Shown here: positions 9,432 to 20,303 of the stretch, one piece after another
How positions within the stretch are numbered: position 1 is the first letter of the stretch
Layout: each line of letters starts with the position of its first letter
From: Lunularia cruciata
Taxonomy: Eukaryota > Streptophyta > Marchantiopsida > Lunulariales > Lunulariaceae
Direction: 5' to 3'
Assembly: GCA_948567375.1 (NCBI GenBank)
Contig: OX419757.1
Coordinates: forward strand, 67,401,836-67,465,835
Length of the DNA: 64,000 nucleotides
Translations under genes and position numbers: made by a program
Notes under the pieces: model-generated
What the model was told of the DNA's origin: nothing
The model's input: the letters and a program-made list of their open reading frames with translations, nothing else
The model's database searches: none

Positions 9432-10209
9432 CTATAGTGAGCCAAGATTGCCACTATTGAAGCATACTGGCAAGCAACATACCCGTCCTTCACCAGACTG
9501 CCAACTTGGTCTATAGGAGGCTGTCTCCTCCCAATAGTCAATACTTAAACCCATGGGGTATAACACTGCTCTCCCAATTAGCACATCATATGACTCATTT
9601 ATTGTTGCAATAGCCTGAGCTCTCACCACCGAGCTATCAATTAGATGACCAGGCTGAATCTAGACAACAAGCTCCTCACGTGTGATGTACTGAGTCAAAC
9701 CACCACCTAGAAATGTTTGGATCTGAAATAGACACCTCTCCACATTGGTCTTTCGTAACTCCCAACCAATTATTGCTGCCTTCCCCAACATAAAGGGTTG
9801 CTCACTAGAGTCTAACAAGACTCCTTGTGGTGTATAGACCTTCCATGAAGGTCACACCAAGCACAAAATCCCCTTTTGGTTATCCAATAGGACAACACCA
9901 GGTGTGAACTGCGCTCTCTCAAAGGCTAGTCTTGCTAGCAACTCCTCCAATCTAGCCGTTGCTACCTACCATAAACCAATGGTTGCCAAATGGATCCCAT
10001 GCTCCTCAACCAAGTCAGCCCACTATCAACCGCCTTTGCTCTAGTAGTAGGAATTGCATCATCCTTACTCTCACAAAGCATGGCAGCCAACCGGAACACT
10101 GGGGTTGGATCAACTCCCAATATAAACATGTCACTGGCTGAAAATAAAGGGCATTCCATAATCAGCTGAGCGGCCCCCAACATCATGCTAGACTTAGTCT
10201 GTGTAGTAG
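9432..10209 (-). pseudogene. Element D: aspartic protease region (broken)
   Basis: The open segment 9629-9432 reads SYDVLIGRAVLYPMG followed by DYWEETASYRPSWQSG. This matches the C-terminal half of retroviral-type proteases, where a hydrophobic strand and IGR/ILG turn precede the end of the domain. Frames between 10209 and 9630 give the preceding part, with a DSGLTWLRSM-like stretch near 10030. The domain would release gag and pol products. It is cut at 10209 by element B1 and resumes at 16816. Confidence 0.55.
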
Positions 10210-10947
10210 TGTAATACCAAGGGTTAGCCATATGATCTAGATGTGAAATTTGGTTTGGTAACATCTAGAATGATGTTATATATGATGGTCAAAATAGATC
10301 AGATAGAAGTATCACCAAAAGAGTACTTCTACTAATAGGGCAGAAACCGAAATAGACTTGAGAACCTTAGAACCAATAGCTAGACATATGATTTAAAGGT
10401 GAGAATTGGTTTGGTAACATCTGGAAGGATGTTACACATGATGGACTAAACAGATCAGAAAGAGGTATCACCAAAAGGGGACTTCTACTAATAGAGTAGG
10501 AACCGAAATATGCCTGAAATCTTTGAAGGCAATTTCGGAGGCCTAAACGGATGAATTAGGCCTCGAAAATGTGCAGATCCCCCCCAATGGAGGAATGGCT
10601 GGCCTCCCCTCCCCCCTTGGTTTGTCTTGTCGAGAGCTTTCCAACGGTACCTTACTCATGTGATTCTGAGATTACTACAGGAAGATTCCCTAAAAGATTC
10701 CCTCTAGTCAAAGCTCGTTTGACCAACCAGATAGGACCTAGACCAGACAGGTCACCCATCTAAGTAAGTAATCCAAGGGTGGAGCTTGCTGACATGTCAC
10801 CTATCTGTGTCCCTAATCCTATGGTGGAGCTTCCTTGTAGGAGATCCTCTTTGTCTATATAATAAAGAGAAGGTGCTCCCTTGGGGCATCGAATGTTTGA
10901 GTGTGCAATCTATGTTTTCTCTCTTCTCTTGTCCTCGGAGTATTACA
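10210..10947 (+). repeat. B1 5' LTR
   Basis: It starts TGTAATACCAAGG and ends GGAGTATTACA, with inverted terminal TGTAATAC/GTATTACA. The U3 part holds two imperfect tandem copies of about 156 bp (about 10211-10366 and 10367-10522), each with a TTGGTTTGGTAACATCT phrase and an ACTTCTACTAATAG phrase. A TATA box (TCTATATAATAAAG) lies at 10854-10867. Confidence 0.95.
10854..10867 (+). promoter_or_regulatory. TATA box in the B1 LTR
   Basis: TCTATATAATAAAG lies 80 bp before the LTR end and is identical in the 3' LTR (16721-16734). It is the likely core promoter for element RNA. Confidence 0.6.
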
Positions 10948-10948
10948 A

Positions 10949-10960
10949 TGGTATCAGAGC
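10949..10960 (+). other. B1 primer-binding site (initiator tRNA-Met)
   Basis: TGGTATCAGAGC, one base after the 5' LTR, is complementary to the 3' end of plant initiator methionine tRNA, the usual primer for chromovirus reverse transcription. Confidence 0.9.
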
Positions 10961-11087
10961 GAGTGTTCTAGTCCAAGAGAGTGGATCACCCCTCTTGGAA
11001 TAGCACGAACTACTGAAACTGAGTAATTTGAGGTGGAGAACATAGAGTAATCGCTAGACTTAGGAAGGACTTTAGAGAGCGGATGGG

Positions 11088-12565
11088 ATGGATGCGCCGG
11101 GGGGACAATTTCCCGCACCTAGCTTTCCATTCTCAAACCCATTCCACATCAAGGTTATGTACATTCAGTGTGAGCAGATGAGAGTATCGCTAGTTTATCA
11201 CTTTGGTGCGGAATTCATGGACAGAGTGATGAACTCACCAAACCCGGTGATTCTACCTGTGGTGATATATGACAGAGAGTGGGATTTGATGATCTACATT
11301 CTATTATGATAATATGGATATGAATGTCCCAAATCCTCTCCCTTTTAACACTCAAGTAGAAATCCGTTATGTAGTGAGGCCAAAATTGATGTTTAGAGAT
11401 TTTGTGGTTAGGAATTTTGGTGAAGAGTATTATCAACGAGTGATAGCTTCTGAGGTCCTAATGGTAGTTCCGATAGTTCGTGCGCCTTCCAGAGTGATTA
11501 TATTGACTCTGTATTGAAGTAGACGTTAGCAATTGGGGTGTTGCAGGAACCATGGATCCGCAGTTGCAAGAGCTGGTGCAAGGAATGCAAGGGATGTTGA
11601 ATGAATTTTGAGAGATTAAGATGACCATGGAGACATTGCAAAGTCAAGTGCAGATCCTCAGGAACGATCAAGCCATGCAAGAAGAAGAGCCGTCTCAAAA
11701 CCCAGTACCTGCGACTGAAGTACTTGGAGAGGCACCCGTGCCTACGAACCCTATCAACGATGAAGCCACATTGCTACTCCGGATGAAGAAGACCTGCAAC
11801 ATCAAGCCTTACAAGGGGCAGCGTACGATAGGAGTAGTGGAGAATTGGATCTCGAGAATGAATCAATATTTTTGATTGTTCTCAACAGAGATCACAGAGC
11901 ATGCTACAAGCGTGTTTGCATGTGGGTACTTGACCGATAAAGCCCTCACATGGTATGATGCTTGGGAATGATCCATGCTAGCAGAGAGAAGGGAGGTCAC
12001 ATGGACAGCAATGCAAGAAGGACTGCTCAAGAATTTCCAATCGGTGGATTCTAAGCAGATGGCTCGAACCCGACTATGGGGATTGAGACAGAAGAATAAC
12101 GTACAAGAGTATGTGGAGGCGTTTCTGGATCTACAAGTTGCAATTACCGACATGAGTCCAGCAGAGGCTCTCGACAATTTCAAACAAGGGTTGAAAGAGT
12201 GGATTCACCAAGAAGTCATGGTGCAAAACCCTTGCACGGTATTTGAAGCTATTGCTTGTGCGTGGAGAATAGCCGGAGCATTAGGTGGAGGTGATGGAGT
12301 AGTTCCACCTCAACATTATTGGGCAGAAATGCCACACATGGGTGGACCAGTACCGATGGAATTGGGCAACCTTCGATTCCGGGATCGAGGAGCACGGCCG
12401 CTTCAAGGAGAGCGGGGACGGGTAGAAGAACGAAGAGATGGAGTCCCACGAGGAGAAGGGACTCAAGGAGAACAACGCCGTTGTTACAATTGTGGCCGTA
12501 TTGGGCACATATCTACCAATTGTCGCACTCGTTTCCCTAAAGGCCCTCGGCCTTCGTACAGGTGA
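11088..12565 (+). pseudogene. B1 gag (nucleocapsid/capsid), interrupted by stops
   Basis: The ATG at 11088 (MDAPGGQFPAP) is the probable start. Stops near 11307, 11515 and 11873 and a break near 11970 divide it into open pieces, the last at 11975-12565. The capsid part contains YKGQRTIGVVENWISRM and ALTWYDAWE, typical of plant retrotransposon gag. The zinc knuckle CYNCGRIGHISTNC (C-x2-C-x4-H-x4-C) is intact at 12482-12523 and would bind element RNA. A basic, arginine- and glycine-rich stretch precedes it. Confidence 0.85.
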
Positions 12566-12630
12566 TCTTTGAACAACATGGAGAGGCACATTGAAGAGGA
12601 GGAGGTGGAAACCACTTCAGAAAATGAAGA

Positions 12631-13299
12631 TTGCCAATAAAAGTACCTCGCGGCCTTACTGGCTCAATAAGGAAGCAGAGAAGCGAGGGAAGGAAGAAGA
12701 ATAATGTGCAAAGATCCCGAAAGGCAACCTCACAATTGATTGTTGTGAATGGAATCCTAGAAGGTAATCAAGTGAGAGTATTAATAGATCCGGGAGCAAC
12801 AGAGAATTTCTTGTCTTGCTCTGTTGCAATAAGCTTGGGAATGGATCTAGAGAGAGATGGAAGTGAAGAAGTAGAGTTACCAAATGGGCAAACAGAGATG
12901 ATTGAATCATTACCTAGACGGGTAACACTCTCTATAGGAGAATATCAGGAAGCAATTGAGTGGCGAGTGATACAGTTAGCCCGTTATGATGCAATTTTAG
13001 GCATGCCATGGATGGAGCAGTACAACCCAATGGTGGATTGGAGGAAGAAAGTAGTGAGAACCCACCAATGGTCAATCATTGGGGTTAAAGAAAAATCACA
13101 CAAGCAGAAACTGCCTCTATATGTCATAGGGACAACAACTGTTTGTAAGATCGATAGATGTTTTATGGGTCTAATAAGAGAAGTCCAGAGTGCACAACTT
13201 GCTGGACAAATTCCTGAGAAATTGACGGATGTAGTGGATGAGTTTCAAGATGTCTTTCCTGATGATCTACCCTCAGGATTACCACCTAAAGGCGAGTAG
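12631..13299 (+). pseudogene. B1 aspartic protease and start of RT
   Basis: VRVLIDPGATENFLS (near 12775-12815) is the active-site loop; the usual D-S/T-G reads D-P-G (12787-12795). The second half is seen in RYDAILGMPWMEQYNP. The C-terminal part leads into EFQDVFPDDLPSGLPP, the conserved entry to chromovirus RT. A one-base frame change near 13290 ends the open frame just before RT proper. Confidence 0.8.
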
Positions 13300-13877
13300 A
13301 TCACAAAATAGAGACACTCCCGGGGAAGACACCTCCTTGTAAGGCCCCATATCGCCTATCACCTCATGAGTTGGAGGAGTGTAAGACTCAAATTGAGGAG
13401 ATGCTATAGAAAGGGTTCATCCAACCTAGCGTATCACCATATGGGGCCCCTGTCTTGTTTGTGAAGAAGAAGGATGGTACAATGCGCATGTGCATTGACT
13501 ATCGAGGTCTCAATCAGCAAATAGGGAAGAAAAAATACCCCTTACCTCGTATGGATGACCTGTTTGATCAACTCCATGGAGCGAGATACTTCACCAAACT
13601 GGACTTGCGGAGCGTTTACAATCAAATCCGAATTGCAGAGGAGGATGTGTACAAAACTGCCTTTCAAACCAGGTATGGCCACTTTGAGTATCTTGTGATG
13701 CCTTTTGGCCTCACCAATGCGCCTACCACTTTCATGAGCCTAATGAATGACATATTTTGTCCATACTTGGATAAGTCTGTTATCGTCTTCTTGGATGATA
13801 TCTTAGTATATAGTAGCATGATGACAGAACACAAATAACATCTACGAGAGGTCCTCCAGATTCTAAGACAGAATCAG
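13300..13877 (+). pseudogene. B1 reverse transcriptase palm and fingers, with two in-frame stops
   Basis: After the frame change, the reading LSPHELEECKTQIEEML is stopped by TAG near 13407 and continues [35 protein letters not shown] follows, where Gly of the usual RSGY is Val. The catalytic box FLDDILVYS is intact near 13790-13816. A TAA at about 13836-13838 stops it again. The stops look like single C-to-T changes. Confidence 0.85.
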
Positions 13878-15557
13878 TTGTACGCCAAAATCTCAAAGTG
13901 TGAGTTTGGCAAGTCTGAAGTAGACTACTTAGGGCATAGAGTAAGTGCAGAGGGCATTCAAGTATTGATAGATAAAATAGAGGTCATTCAAAAATGGAAT
14001 GCCCCAGAAGATCAGACTCAACTTAAGAGCTTCTTGGGGTTGACAGGATTCTATTGTAGATTTGTCAAGGACTTCTACAAGGTTGCACAGCCTTTAATGG
14101 CACTACTTGGCAAGGGGAAGAAGTGGACATGGGGAACTACACAAGAGTTGGCCTTTCAAGAATTGAAGGCCGCCTTGCTACATGCACCAATCTTGAAGTG
14201 GTATGACCCAAAACGTCCAATCAAGTTAGCTACTGATGCATCAGGCGTAGCAATAGGAGCAGTCCTACAACAAGAGTGGCATGACGGATGGCATCCAATT
14301 GCATATTTCTCTCGAAAGTTGTTACCGGTAGAGCGCAACTACCACACCACAGAACGAGAAGAGCTGGCCATTGTTCTAGCAACCAAGCATTGGAAGCACT
14401 ACCTGGGTGAGAAGGCATTTGTAGTAGAGATAGACCAAAAACCTCTAGTCTACCTCAAGACGCAGAAGGATCTATCTCGTTGCCAAATTCGGTGGGCAGA
14501 GTGGCGACAACGCTTCAACATGACAATCACCTACGTGGAAGGTAAGAAGCAACTTGCAGATGCATTCACCCGCATGCCAATGGCCAACAACTTGGCGGCA
14601 GAGGTTAAGATTAACCCTGAATTCTGGCAAGAGATTCTAGCTGCTACAAAAACTGATCCACAGATTGTAGAAGCACAATCGTCCAAAGGTGTCACCAGCA
14701 CCCAAGGACTCACCTTTTGGGAGGGCCGATTGTGGATCCCAAATGTCCTAGAATTACACACCACCATTCTAGCGGAATGTCATGATTTGGCCATTGTAGC
14801 TCATGTTGGAGTGGACAAGACCTTGGAGGCAGTCAAGCGCCATTACTATTGGCCCAAGATGAACAACGATGTGATGGACTATGTGCGTAGCTGCCTACTT
14901 TGTCAACAGAACAAAGCTTCTAATCAAGCTCCTGCAGGGCTCCTTCAACCTCTTCCCACTCCTACCCAACGTTGGGAACAAGTGAGTATGGATCTTGTCT
15001 GTGAATTACCCAAGACCACCTTAGGGTTTGAATCCATTGTGGTCTTTGTGGACCGGCTCAGCAAAATGATTCATGTCCGCCCTACCACCAAGGAGGTGAC
15101 CGCTCCACAACTAGCTCAACTATACTTAGATGCAGTCTTTGCTCACCATGGCTTGTCTAGAGTACTCATCACCGATAGAGGCATCCAATTCACCAGTTTG
15201 TTTTGGCAAACACTCTTTGGTTTCTTCAAAACCAAGTTGGCCATGTCTACAGCTTACCACCCACAAACAGATGGCCAAACAAAGCGTGCTAATCGCACGA
15301 TTGAAGACATGTTACGCGGCTTCACCTTAGAAGAGCAAGAGAGGTGGGACACCCTACTACCGTTGGTGGAATTCGCTTACAACAATTCAGTGAATGCCTC
15401 CACCCAGGTCACTCCGTTCTTCCTCATGTATGGTGAGCATCCCTTCACACCTTCTAGCTTGATGAAGATCCGTCCAGTGACTACCAAGGTTGATGCAATC
15501 AACACATTTGTTTCTAGAATCCAACAAGGTGTGGAGAGCGCCAAGCACAGGTTATAG
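13878..15557 (+). CDS. B1 RT thumb, RNase H and integrase (559-codon open frame)
   Basis: The frame opens in the RT connection ([16 protein letters not shown]). RNase H follows, with [16 protein letters not shown] and the [15 protein letters not shown] segment. The integrase HHCC finger ends in CLLCQQNK. The integrase core carries all three catalytic acids: Asp in [10 protein letters not shown], Asp in [10 protein letters not shown] and Glu in [15 protein letters not shown]-type region begins after 15430. The frame is part of the polyprotein and has no start of its own; it ends at a TAG at 15556-15558. Within these domains I see no missing catalytic residue, which is unusual in this window. 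Confidence 0.88.
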   Translation: MYAKISKCEFGKSEVDYLGHRVSAEGIQVLIDKIEVIQKWNAPEDQTQLKSFLGLTGFYCRFVKDFYKVAQPLMALLGKGKKWTWGTTQELAFQELKAALLHAPILKWYDPKRPIKLATDASGVAIGAVLQQEWHDGWHPIAYFSRKLLPVERNYHTTEREELAIVLATKHWKHYLGEKAFVVEIDQKPLVYLKTQKDLSRCQIRWAEWRQRFNMTITYVEGKKQLADAFTRMPMANNLAAEVKINPEFWQEILAATKTDPQIVEAQSSKGVTSTQGLTFWEGRLWIPNVLELHTTILAECHDLAIVAHVGVDKTLEAVKRHYYWPKMNNDVMDYVRSCLLCQQNKASNQAPAGLLQPLPTPTQRWEQVSMDLVCELPKTTLGFESIVVFVDRLSKMIHVRPTTKEVTAPQLAQLYLDAVFAHHGLSRVLITDRGIQFTSLFWQTLFGFFKTKLAMSTAYHPQTDGQTKRANRTIEDMLRGFTLEEQERWDTLLPLVEFAYNNSVNASTQVTPFFLMYGEHPFTPSSLMKIRPVTTKVDAINTFVSRIQQGVESAKHRL

Positions 15558-15605
15558 ATTACGCAAAATTGACAAAAGCAGTATGTTGATGCACACCGTA
15601 GGCAC

Positions 15606-16064
15606 ATGGAGTTCAATGTTGGGGATCAAGTGTGGCTATCGACAACCAACCTCACATTAGTTGGATCTTGTAAGCTCAGACCTCGTTTTATTGGGCCTTT
15701 CTCGATTCTTCGTTGCATCGGCGCTGTGGCCTATCACCTTGAGCTACCACCACACATGAAGATCCATCCAGTGTTCCATGTCTCCCTATTACGCAGATAT
15801 GCTCCCCGATCAGGCCAAGGTACTTCCACACAGGACATTTGACCTTGTCCGACAGTCATTGATGGCACAGAGGAATATGAAGTGGAGCGGATTCTCCAAA
15901 AGCACATGCGTGGTACTCGCCATCCGCGGGTGGAATATCTAGTACAATGGAAAGGTTACCCCCTCTATGAAGCAACCTGGGAACCCGCTGCCAATTTGGC
16001 ACATGCACCGGTGTTGGTGCAAGCATTTGAGCAACAATTGCACAACGAGGACGTTGCATCTTAA
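15606..16064 (+). pseudogene. B1 integrase C-terminus with chromodomain
   Basis: 15606-15842 reads [24 protein letters not shown] and [12 protein letters not shown], the GPY/F module. After a stop, EEYEVERILQKHMR and VEYLVQWKGYPLYEATWEP form a chromodomain (about 15867-16025). Its aromatic cage positions (Tyr in EYEVE, Trp in WKGY, Trp in TWEP) are all present. Chromodomains of chromoviruses are known to direct integration to methylated heterochromatin. The frame ends at 16062-16064. Confidence 0.88.
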
Positions 16065-16077
16065 AAGGAGGGAGGTC
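16062..16077 (+). other. B1 polypurine tract
   Basis: TAAAAGGAGGGAGGTC directly precedes the 3' LTR and would prime plus-strand synthesis. Confidence 0.85.
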
Positions 16078-16815
16078 TGTAATACCAAGGGTTAGCCATA
16101 TGATCTAGATGTGAAATTTGGTTTGGTAACATCTAGAATGATGTTATATATGATGGTCAAAATAGATCAGATAGAAGTATCACCAAAAGAGTACTTCTAC
16201 TAATAGGGCAAAAACCGAAATAGACTTGAGAACCTTAGAACCAATAGCTAGACATATGATTTAAAGGTGAGAATTGGTTTGGTAACATCTGGAAGGATGT
16301 TACACATGATGGACTAAACAGATCAGAAAGAGATATCACCAAAAGGGGACTTCTACTAATAGAGTAGGAACCGAAATATGCCTGAAATCTTTGAAGGCAA
16401 TTTTGGAGGCCTAAACGGATGAATTAGGCCTCAAAAATGTGCAGATTCCCCCCCCAACGGAGGAGAAGCTGGCCTTCCCTCCCCCTTGGTTTGTCTCGTT
16501 GAGAGCTTTCCAAAGGTACCTTACTCATGTGATTCTGAGATTACTATAGGAAGATTCCCTAAAAGATTCCCTCTGGTCAAAGCTCGTTTGACCAACCAGA
16601 TAGGACCTAGACCAGACAGGTCACCCATCCAAGTAAGTATCCAAGGGTGGAGCTTGCTGACATGTCACCTATCTGTGTCCCTAATCCTATGGTGGAGCTT
16701 CCTTGTAGGAGATCCTCTTTGTCTATATAATAAAGAGAAGGTGCTCCCTTGGGGCATCGAATGTTTGAGTGTGCAATCTATGTTTTCTCTCTTCTCTTGT
16801 CCTCGGAGTATTACA
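16078..16815 (+). repeat. B1 3' LTR
   Basis: Same 738-bp length and termini as the 5' LTR. It is followed by the AGTAG target duplication at 16816-16820. Confidence 0.95.
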
Positions 16816-17152
16816 AGTAGCAAGTGGCTGACTAGCAAGTAGTCTATCATGCACTCTATCACCACCTACCGCACCTACATTGGGACGTCTAGGAGCCATG
16901 GATGCTATTTGCAATGCCTCGGATAGCATGAAAGACATGGGGAAGTCTGACCTATCTCCCAATCTCTCCTCTCTATAGGTCCAACTCCATTGATGCTCCT
17001 CTAGGCTCTAGAGCATGTACTGCACTCCTAGTCACTACTACAAATGCATCCACCTGTGTTGCTCCACACATGAAGTCCAATGGATCTCTATCACCAACAT
17101 ATGAGGTGGAAGATTCAACACCAAAATCTGATCTCCTTTGAGCAATAGCTAT
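16816..17152 (-). pseudogene. Element D: gag-to-protease segment
   Basis: The minus strand reads AQRRSDFGVESSTSYVGDRD then PLDFMCGATQVDAFVVV, open between the C solo LTR and B1. It lies downstream of the gag zinc knuckle and upstream of the protease in D. I recognise no specific domain in it. Confidence 0.5.
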
Positions 17153-17519
17153 TGTAAAAGACCGAATCCAAGGAGAGAAATAGGAGAATGGAAACTCACA
17201 TTGGGACACTTGAATGAGGGAAAACTCCAAATGCCTAGCATGAGCTTTGGCTTTGGTATTTATAGGTAACATACAAGGTCCTTGAGAAGCTTCTCAAGAA
17301 GCTTCCTTCTAGAAGCCGCCTACTTGGCGTGCAAGCTAAGCTAGTTGGAAGCTTCTAGAAACTTCCTTCTAGAAGCTACTTACTTGAGGTGCAAGCTAAG
17401 CTAGCCAAGAAGCTTCCCAAGAAGCTTCCTAGATACTTCCGGAATATTCTAGGCTACTTTGTCTTATGTGCTACTTTGTAAGCCCGACTAACTTCATCAC
17501 TAAACTCCATATTGTTATA
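17153..17519 (-). mobile_element. Family C solo LTR with a perfect heat-shock element, inside element D
   Basis: It begins TGTAAAAGACC and ends CCATATTGTTATA, the reverse complement of the C LTR. Flanks GCTAT (17148-17152) and GCCAT (17520-17524) form a 5-bp target duplication with one mismatch. A TATA box (minus strand TATAAATA) lies at 17257-17264. Confidence 0.88.
17347..17366 (-). promoter_or_regulatory. Heat-shock-element-like array in the C solo LTR
   Basis: GGAAG-CTTCT-AGAAA-CTTCC: four adjacent alternating pentamers fitting nGAAn/nTTCn with no mismatch. It sits about 85 bp upstream of the LTR TATA box. More GAA/TTC pairs lie at 17285-17330 and 17367-17380. Confidence 0.7.
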
Positions 17520-17629
17520 GCCATATTAGCCAATCTTTGCTCCAACTGCTTAATCCAAGTAGCCATAGCTGTATCAAAAGTAAGGGCAGGTACCACACCT
17601 CTACCAAGTGTAGATCCTCTACCACCACC

Positions 17630-17863
17630 TCAACTACCTTGTCCTCCATGAACTAGAGCTCCTCTACTACTTGCCATAGCAGCCCTACCACTCCATAACT
17701 TCGGGTGTAGGTCAAAGCACCGGTCACTAGCGTGACCAAATCTGTGGCAATGCTCATACTGCCTCTGTGCTGGCTGTGATGCACCAGAGGTATCAGGTTC
17801 ATTGCCCTGAGTACATCTATGGTGAGGTCCACCACAAGTCCAACAAGCAACACCACTACTCAC
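17630..17863 (-). pseudogene. Element D: gag zinc-knuckle region
   Basis: The minus strand encodes QYEHCHRFGHASDRCFDLHP, a retroviral zinc knuckle in which the first Cys is replaced by Tyr (Y-x2-C-x4-H-x4-C). An upstream CWTCGGPHHRC looks like a first, degraded knuckle. The knuckle is the nucleocapsid part of gag that packages element RNA. The segment is open for 77 codons and is followed on the left by the C solo LTR. Confidence 0.7.
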
Positions 17864-18892
17864 TAGCTATTTCTGACCCAAAAATGAAGGTAAGGGTCGA
17901 GCTCCACTAGGCCCTCCACTCGCTCCATAGGATCTGGGCTGTCCACCCTATCCTCAAAAACCAACTGGGCGTGGTGCACTCTGCTACACTCTAGAAGAAG
18001 TAACAACTATGGATGAGGTCTCCCTACCAAATCTAGATGTCACCACTCTCTCCTCCACCATGTTGAGCTCAATACGCTCAGCCAAACCAAAGACCACTAC
18101 CAAAGTGGGCAAAGTAGCCTATAACAACATAGCATCACAAACTCTATGTCACAACTCCCTATCTAGTCTCATATACCAAAACTGGACTTCTTTTTCCTCA
18201 ATAACTCCCTAAGTGAAACTGATCAGCCACCTTATGCGAGTGTATGCTTGTGTAGGCTCTCTCTAGCCTTCCATTGGAGCTCCTACAAGCTCCTCAACTT
18301 GTTAGTCCACACTCCATGGTAGTTCTGTCTTAAACACCAAAAGAACTCCGCCATGGGGTTAAACCCTGGTACCACACCACCTCCTGTAGTAGTACCTCCA
18401 CTCGTGATAGCACTATCTCTAGCTAGTGCACCTCCACTAGCCCCACCAACACTACTCAAGCTAGAACTCATGGGTACAACAGATCTACTCTTGGCAACCA
18501 AGCTGAAGTAATAGAGACATAGTTCAAAGACTAATATTATCTCCATAACTCAATCTCCTCCAAATGAGCTCTCCTAAACTCATGGTAGTCTTCTATTGGC
18601 AAACACTCCAAATATTGAAACAACCATTTCCATGCCATGAAAAGTGTAAACAAAGTCATGTTCCATATCTATTGCAGATCACATCAACTATCAAACTTCT
18701 AGATGAAGTCATCCAACTCAATGGTACCCACTATACTAGAGTAACACCTAGGCCCTTTGGAGGCTCCATAAATCTTATCCATGTCCCACAACAACGGTGC
18801 GGATATACTAAGTGCACTCTCAACTAAATCAACTCCTATATCAAACTCCAACTCAAAGTCAATCTCCTCCTTCATTGGGACCTAAGATACAA
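17864..18892 (-). pseudogene. Element D: gag N-terminal region (degraded)
   Basis: This lies between the primer-binding site and the zinc knuckle. Open pieces include 18546-18283, with a Ser/Gly/Thr-rich stretch (SGGTTTGGGVVPGFNPMAEF) followed by a WCLRQNYHGVW-like phrase. Further left is a RLDRELWHRV-like phrase. Position and composition suit capsid, but I see no firm motif. Confidence 0.45.
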
Positions 18893-18903
18893 GCTGATAC
18901 CAA
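18893..18903 (-). other. Element D primer-binding site
   Basis: The minus strand reads TTGGTATCAGC, matching the first nine bases of the initiator-Met tRNA site (TGGTATCAG), at the 5' end of the D coding region. Confidence 0.6.
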
Positions 18904-20303
18904 GCACCACTCTGAGTAAACCCTCTGTGTACTACAAGGCTAACTCCTCTGGAATCCCCAAAGAACTCCATCATGACAAAGTAATGGCAATTGCAACCGC
19001 AAACCGGAACCACAAACTACAACCGCAACCGCAAGTACTCCACCAAGTGCCAATACCAACTGAGCACCACCAAGTGCCAATACCCATGGAAGACCACCCA
19101 CTAATTTAACTCTAATTGAGATAACTACACTAGGGCGACTTGTAACCTGCCATCACAACACACACTCTCACGGTCTACAGGTCATCACTTCTTGCTTCAT
19201 CGGAGAGAAACAAATGTAGTCTCGATGGTCATCACTCCAGCCTCACTACAAGAGCACACCAAAGCACCAACACTCTAAATTCAGGGCACCTCACACAAAC
19301 GTGGTGCACAAATAGGAAACAAAGAATGGAGGGGATCCAATCACAAGAAATCAAAATAAAAACCCTTCATCTCATAAAGTAACATAGGACTGACTCTACT
19401 GCCATTGGCATTTGACATAAGAGAAGTTCATATCTACGTCCTAAGCTACCAAGATCACCAAGAATGGGATCAAATTGCCTCTCCTAGCCAAAGCTACAAG
19501 TGTATAGATAACAATGGCACAATCATTAGGACAACAAGTGAGGATGGACTAGTTGGCTAGAGCACCGGTCTAGGAATAAGAGATCTAGGGGTCAAACCCT
19601 ATTGTGCACAATCTAGCAGGATGTGCAGATTTTGCCAAACAATGACCAAGATCTACTCTAAACTAGTTAGCCTTACGCCAGCAAGCTGGCTAGGCCTTTG
19701 TAGCCTCTAAACACCAAAATTCAGCCAAATGAGGCATTTCTTCTTGCCACTTTGAACCCTCTCCAAATCTGGTGAAACTATTCCAAATTTGTGAAACTCT
19801 TCTAAACTTGTGAAACTAATCTAAATCTAGCCAACCAACAAAACTCCTACAATTTTGGCCAAAATCTGACATAAAATCTAACAAAAATTTGACGTAAAAT
19901 CTAATGTAAAATTTGACATAAACCCTAAAGTTGGTTGACCGCCAAATCCTTCTGCTAACTCTTCACTTGAGCAACATTGAAAAAATAGGTTTCTCCAAAT
20001 TACAAACTCATGAGGATAGGTTCTCAACTCCACCTTCAATTTTACTTTCTGAGCCCAACTTGCAACGAATTGATCCTCTCTTCACCTCTTGAGCTCAAAA
20101 TCACAACCATTGCTCAAAATCTACTTCTTCTTTGCTCAAAAATTGGCCATCGCTTTTGCACATCGTTTGCCTTATTGCCAACTTTGCATCAAGCAACGAC
20201 CTTTTGCACACCAGGGAAAAATTGAACTTTGACTGAGCTACCAACGATCCACCCAACACTCATAGTTCTTGCACCCTATTTCCCCTTGATTTCACTTCTT
20301 TGA
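18904..20303 (-). other. Element D 5' terminal region (long LTR or leader), non-coding
   Basis: About 1.4 kb between the D primer site and the right-hand 452-bp block. No convincing coding. It contains short imperfect tandem repeats: CACCAAGTGCCAATACC twice near 19045-19085, a ~24-bp unit with TTGTGAAACT at 19750-19830, and an AAAATCTGACAT-like unit repeated at 19862-19925. If it belongs to the LTR, the D LTR would be about 1.85 kb; no matching 3' copy is visible on the left. Confidence 0.4.

Larger units (their letters stand above)
10210..16815 (+). mobile_element. Element B1: nearly complete chromovirus (gypsy) retrotransposon
   Basis: Two 738-bp LTRs (10210-10947, 16078-16815) differ by 15 substitutions and 3 small indels by my count, about 2%. 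A perfect 5-bp target duplication AGTAG lies at 10205-10209 and 16816-16820. Order is LTR, initiator-Met primer site, gag, protease, RT, RNase H, integrase, chromodomain, polypurine tract, LTR. Several stops and one frameshift disable it, but RT-RNase H-integrase is open for 559 codons. It is inserted in the protease region of element D. A cluster of LTR differences lies in the C-rich patch near 10575-10620. Confidence 0.95.
4760..18903 (-). mobile_element. Element D: old gypsy retrotransposon encoding a C5-methyltransferase and a PHD finger
   Basis: On the minus strand, from right to left, a primer-binding site (18893-18903) is followed by gag with zinc knuckle, protease, cytosine methyltransferase, RT N-terminus, RNase H, integrase, a PHD finger and a polypurine-like tract (4760-4771). 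The coding part is interrupted by a C solo LTR (17153-17519), element B1 (10210-16815) and an A solo LTR (7618-8231). Reading resumes across each gap, which shows that D was there first. It has many stops and frameshifts, and the RT palm is deleted, so it is not autonomous now. The right terminal repeat may extend to 20755. Gene order and domain identities come from motifs I can read; the family name is not assigned. Confidence 0.75.

Noticed and set aside
14230..14767. Open frames antisense to B1 RNase H/integrase
   Set aside because: They mirror a well-supported coding frame on the plus strand and have no motifs of their own.
16077..16820. B LTR as a separate solo insertion next to D
   Set aside because: The matching 5' LTR, primer site, polypurine tract and shared AGTAG flanks show it is the 3' LTR of B1.
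17273..17466. Dense AAGCTT palindromes read as a CRISPR-like or satellite array
   Set aside because: They are the tandem units of a family C LTR; spacing and context fit the LTR, and no unique spacers exist.
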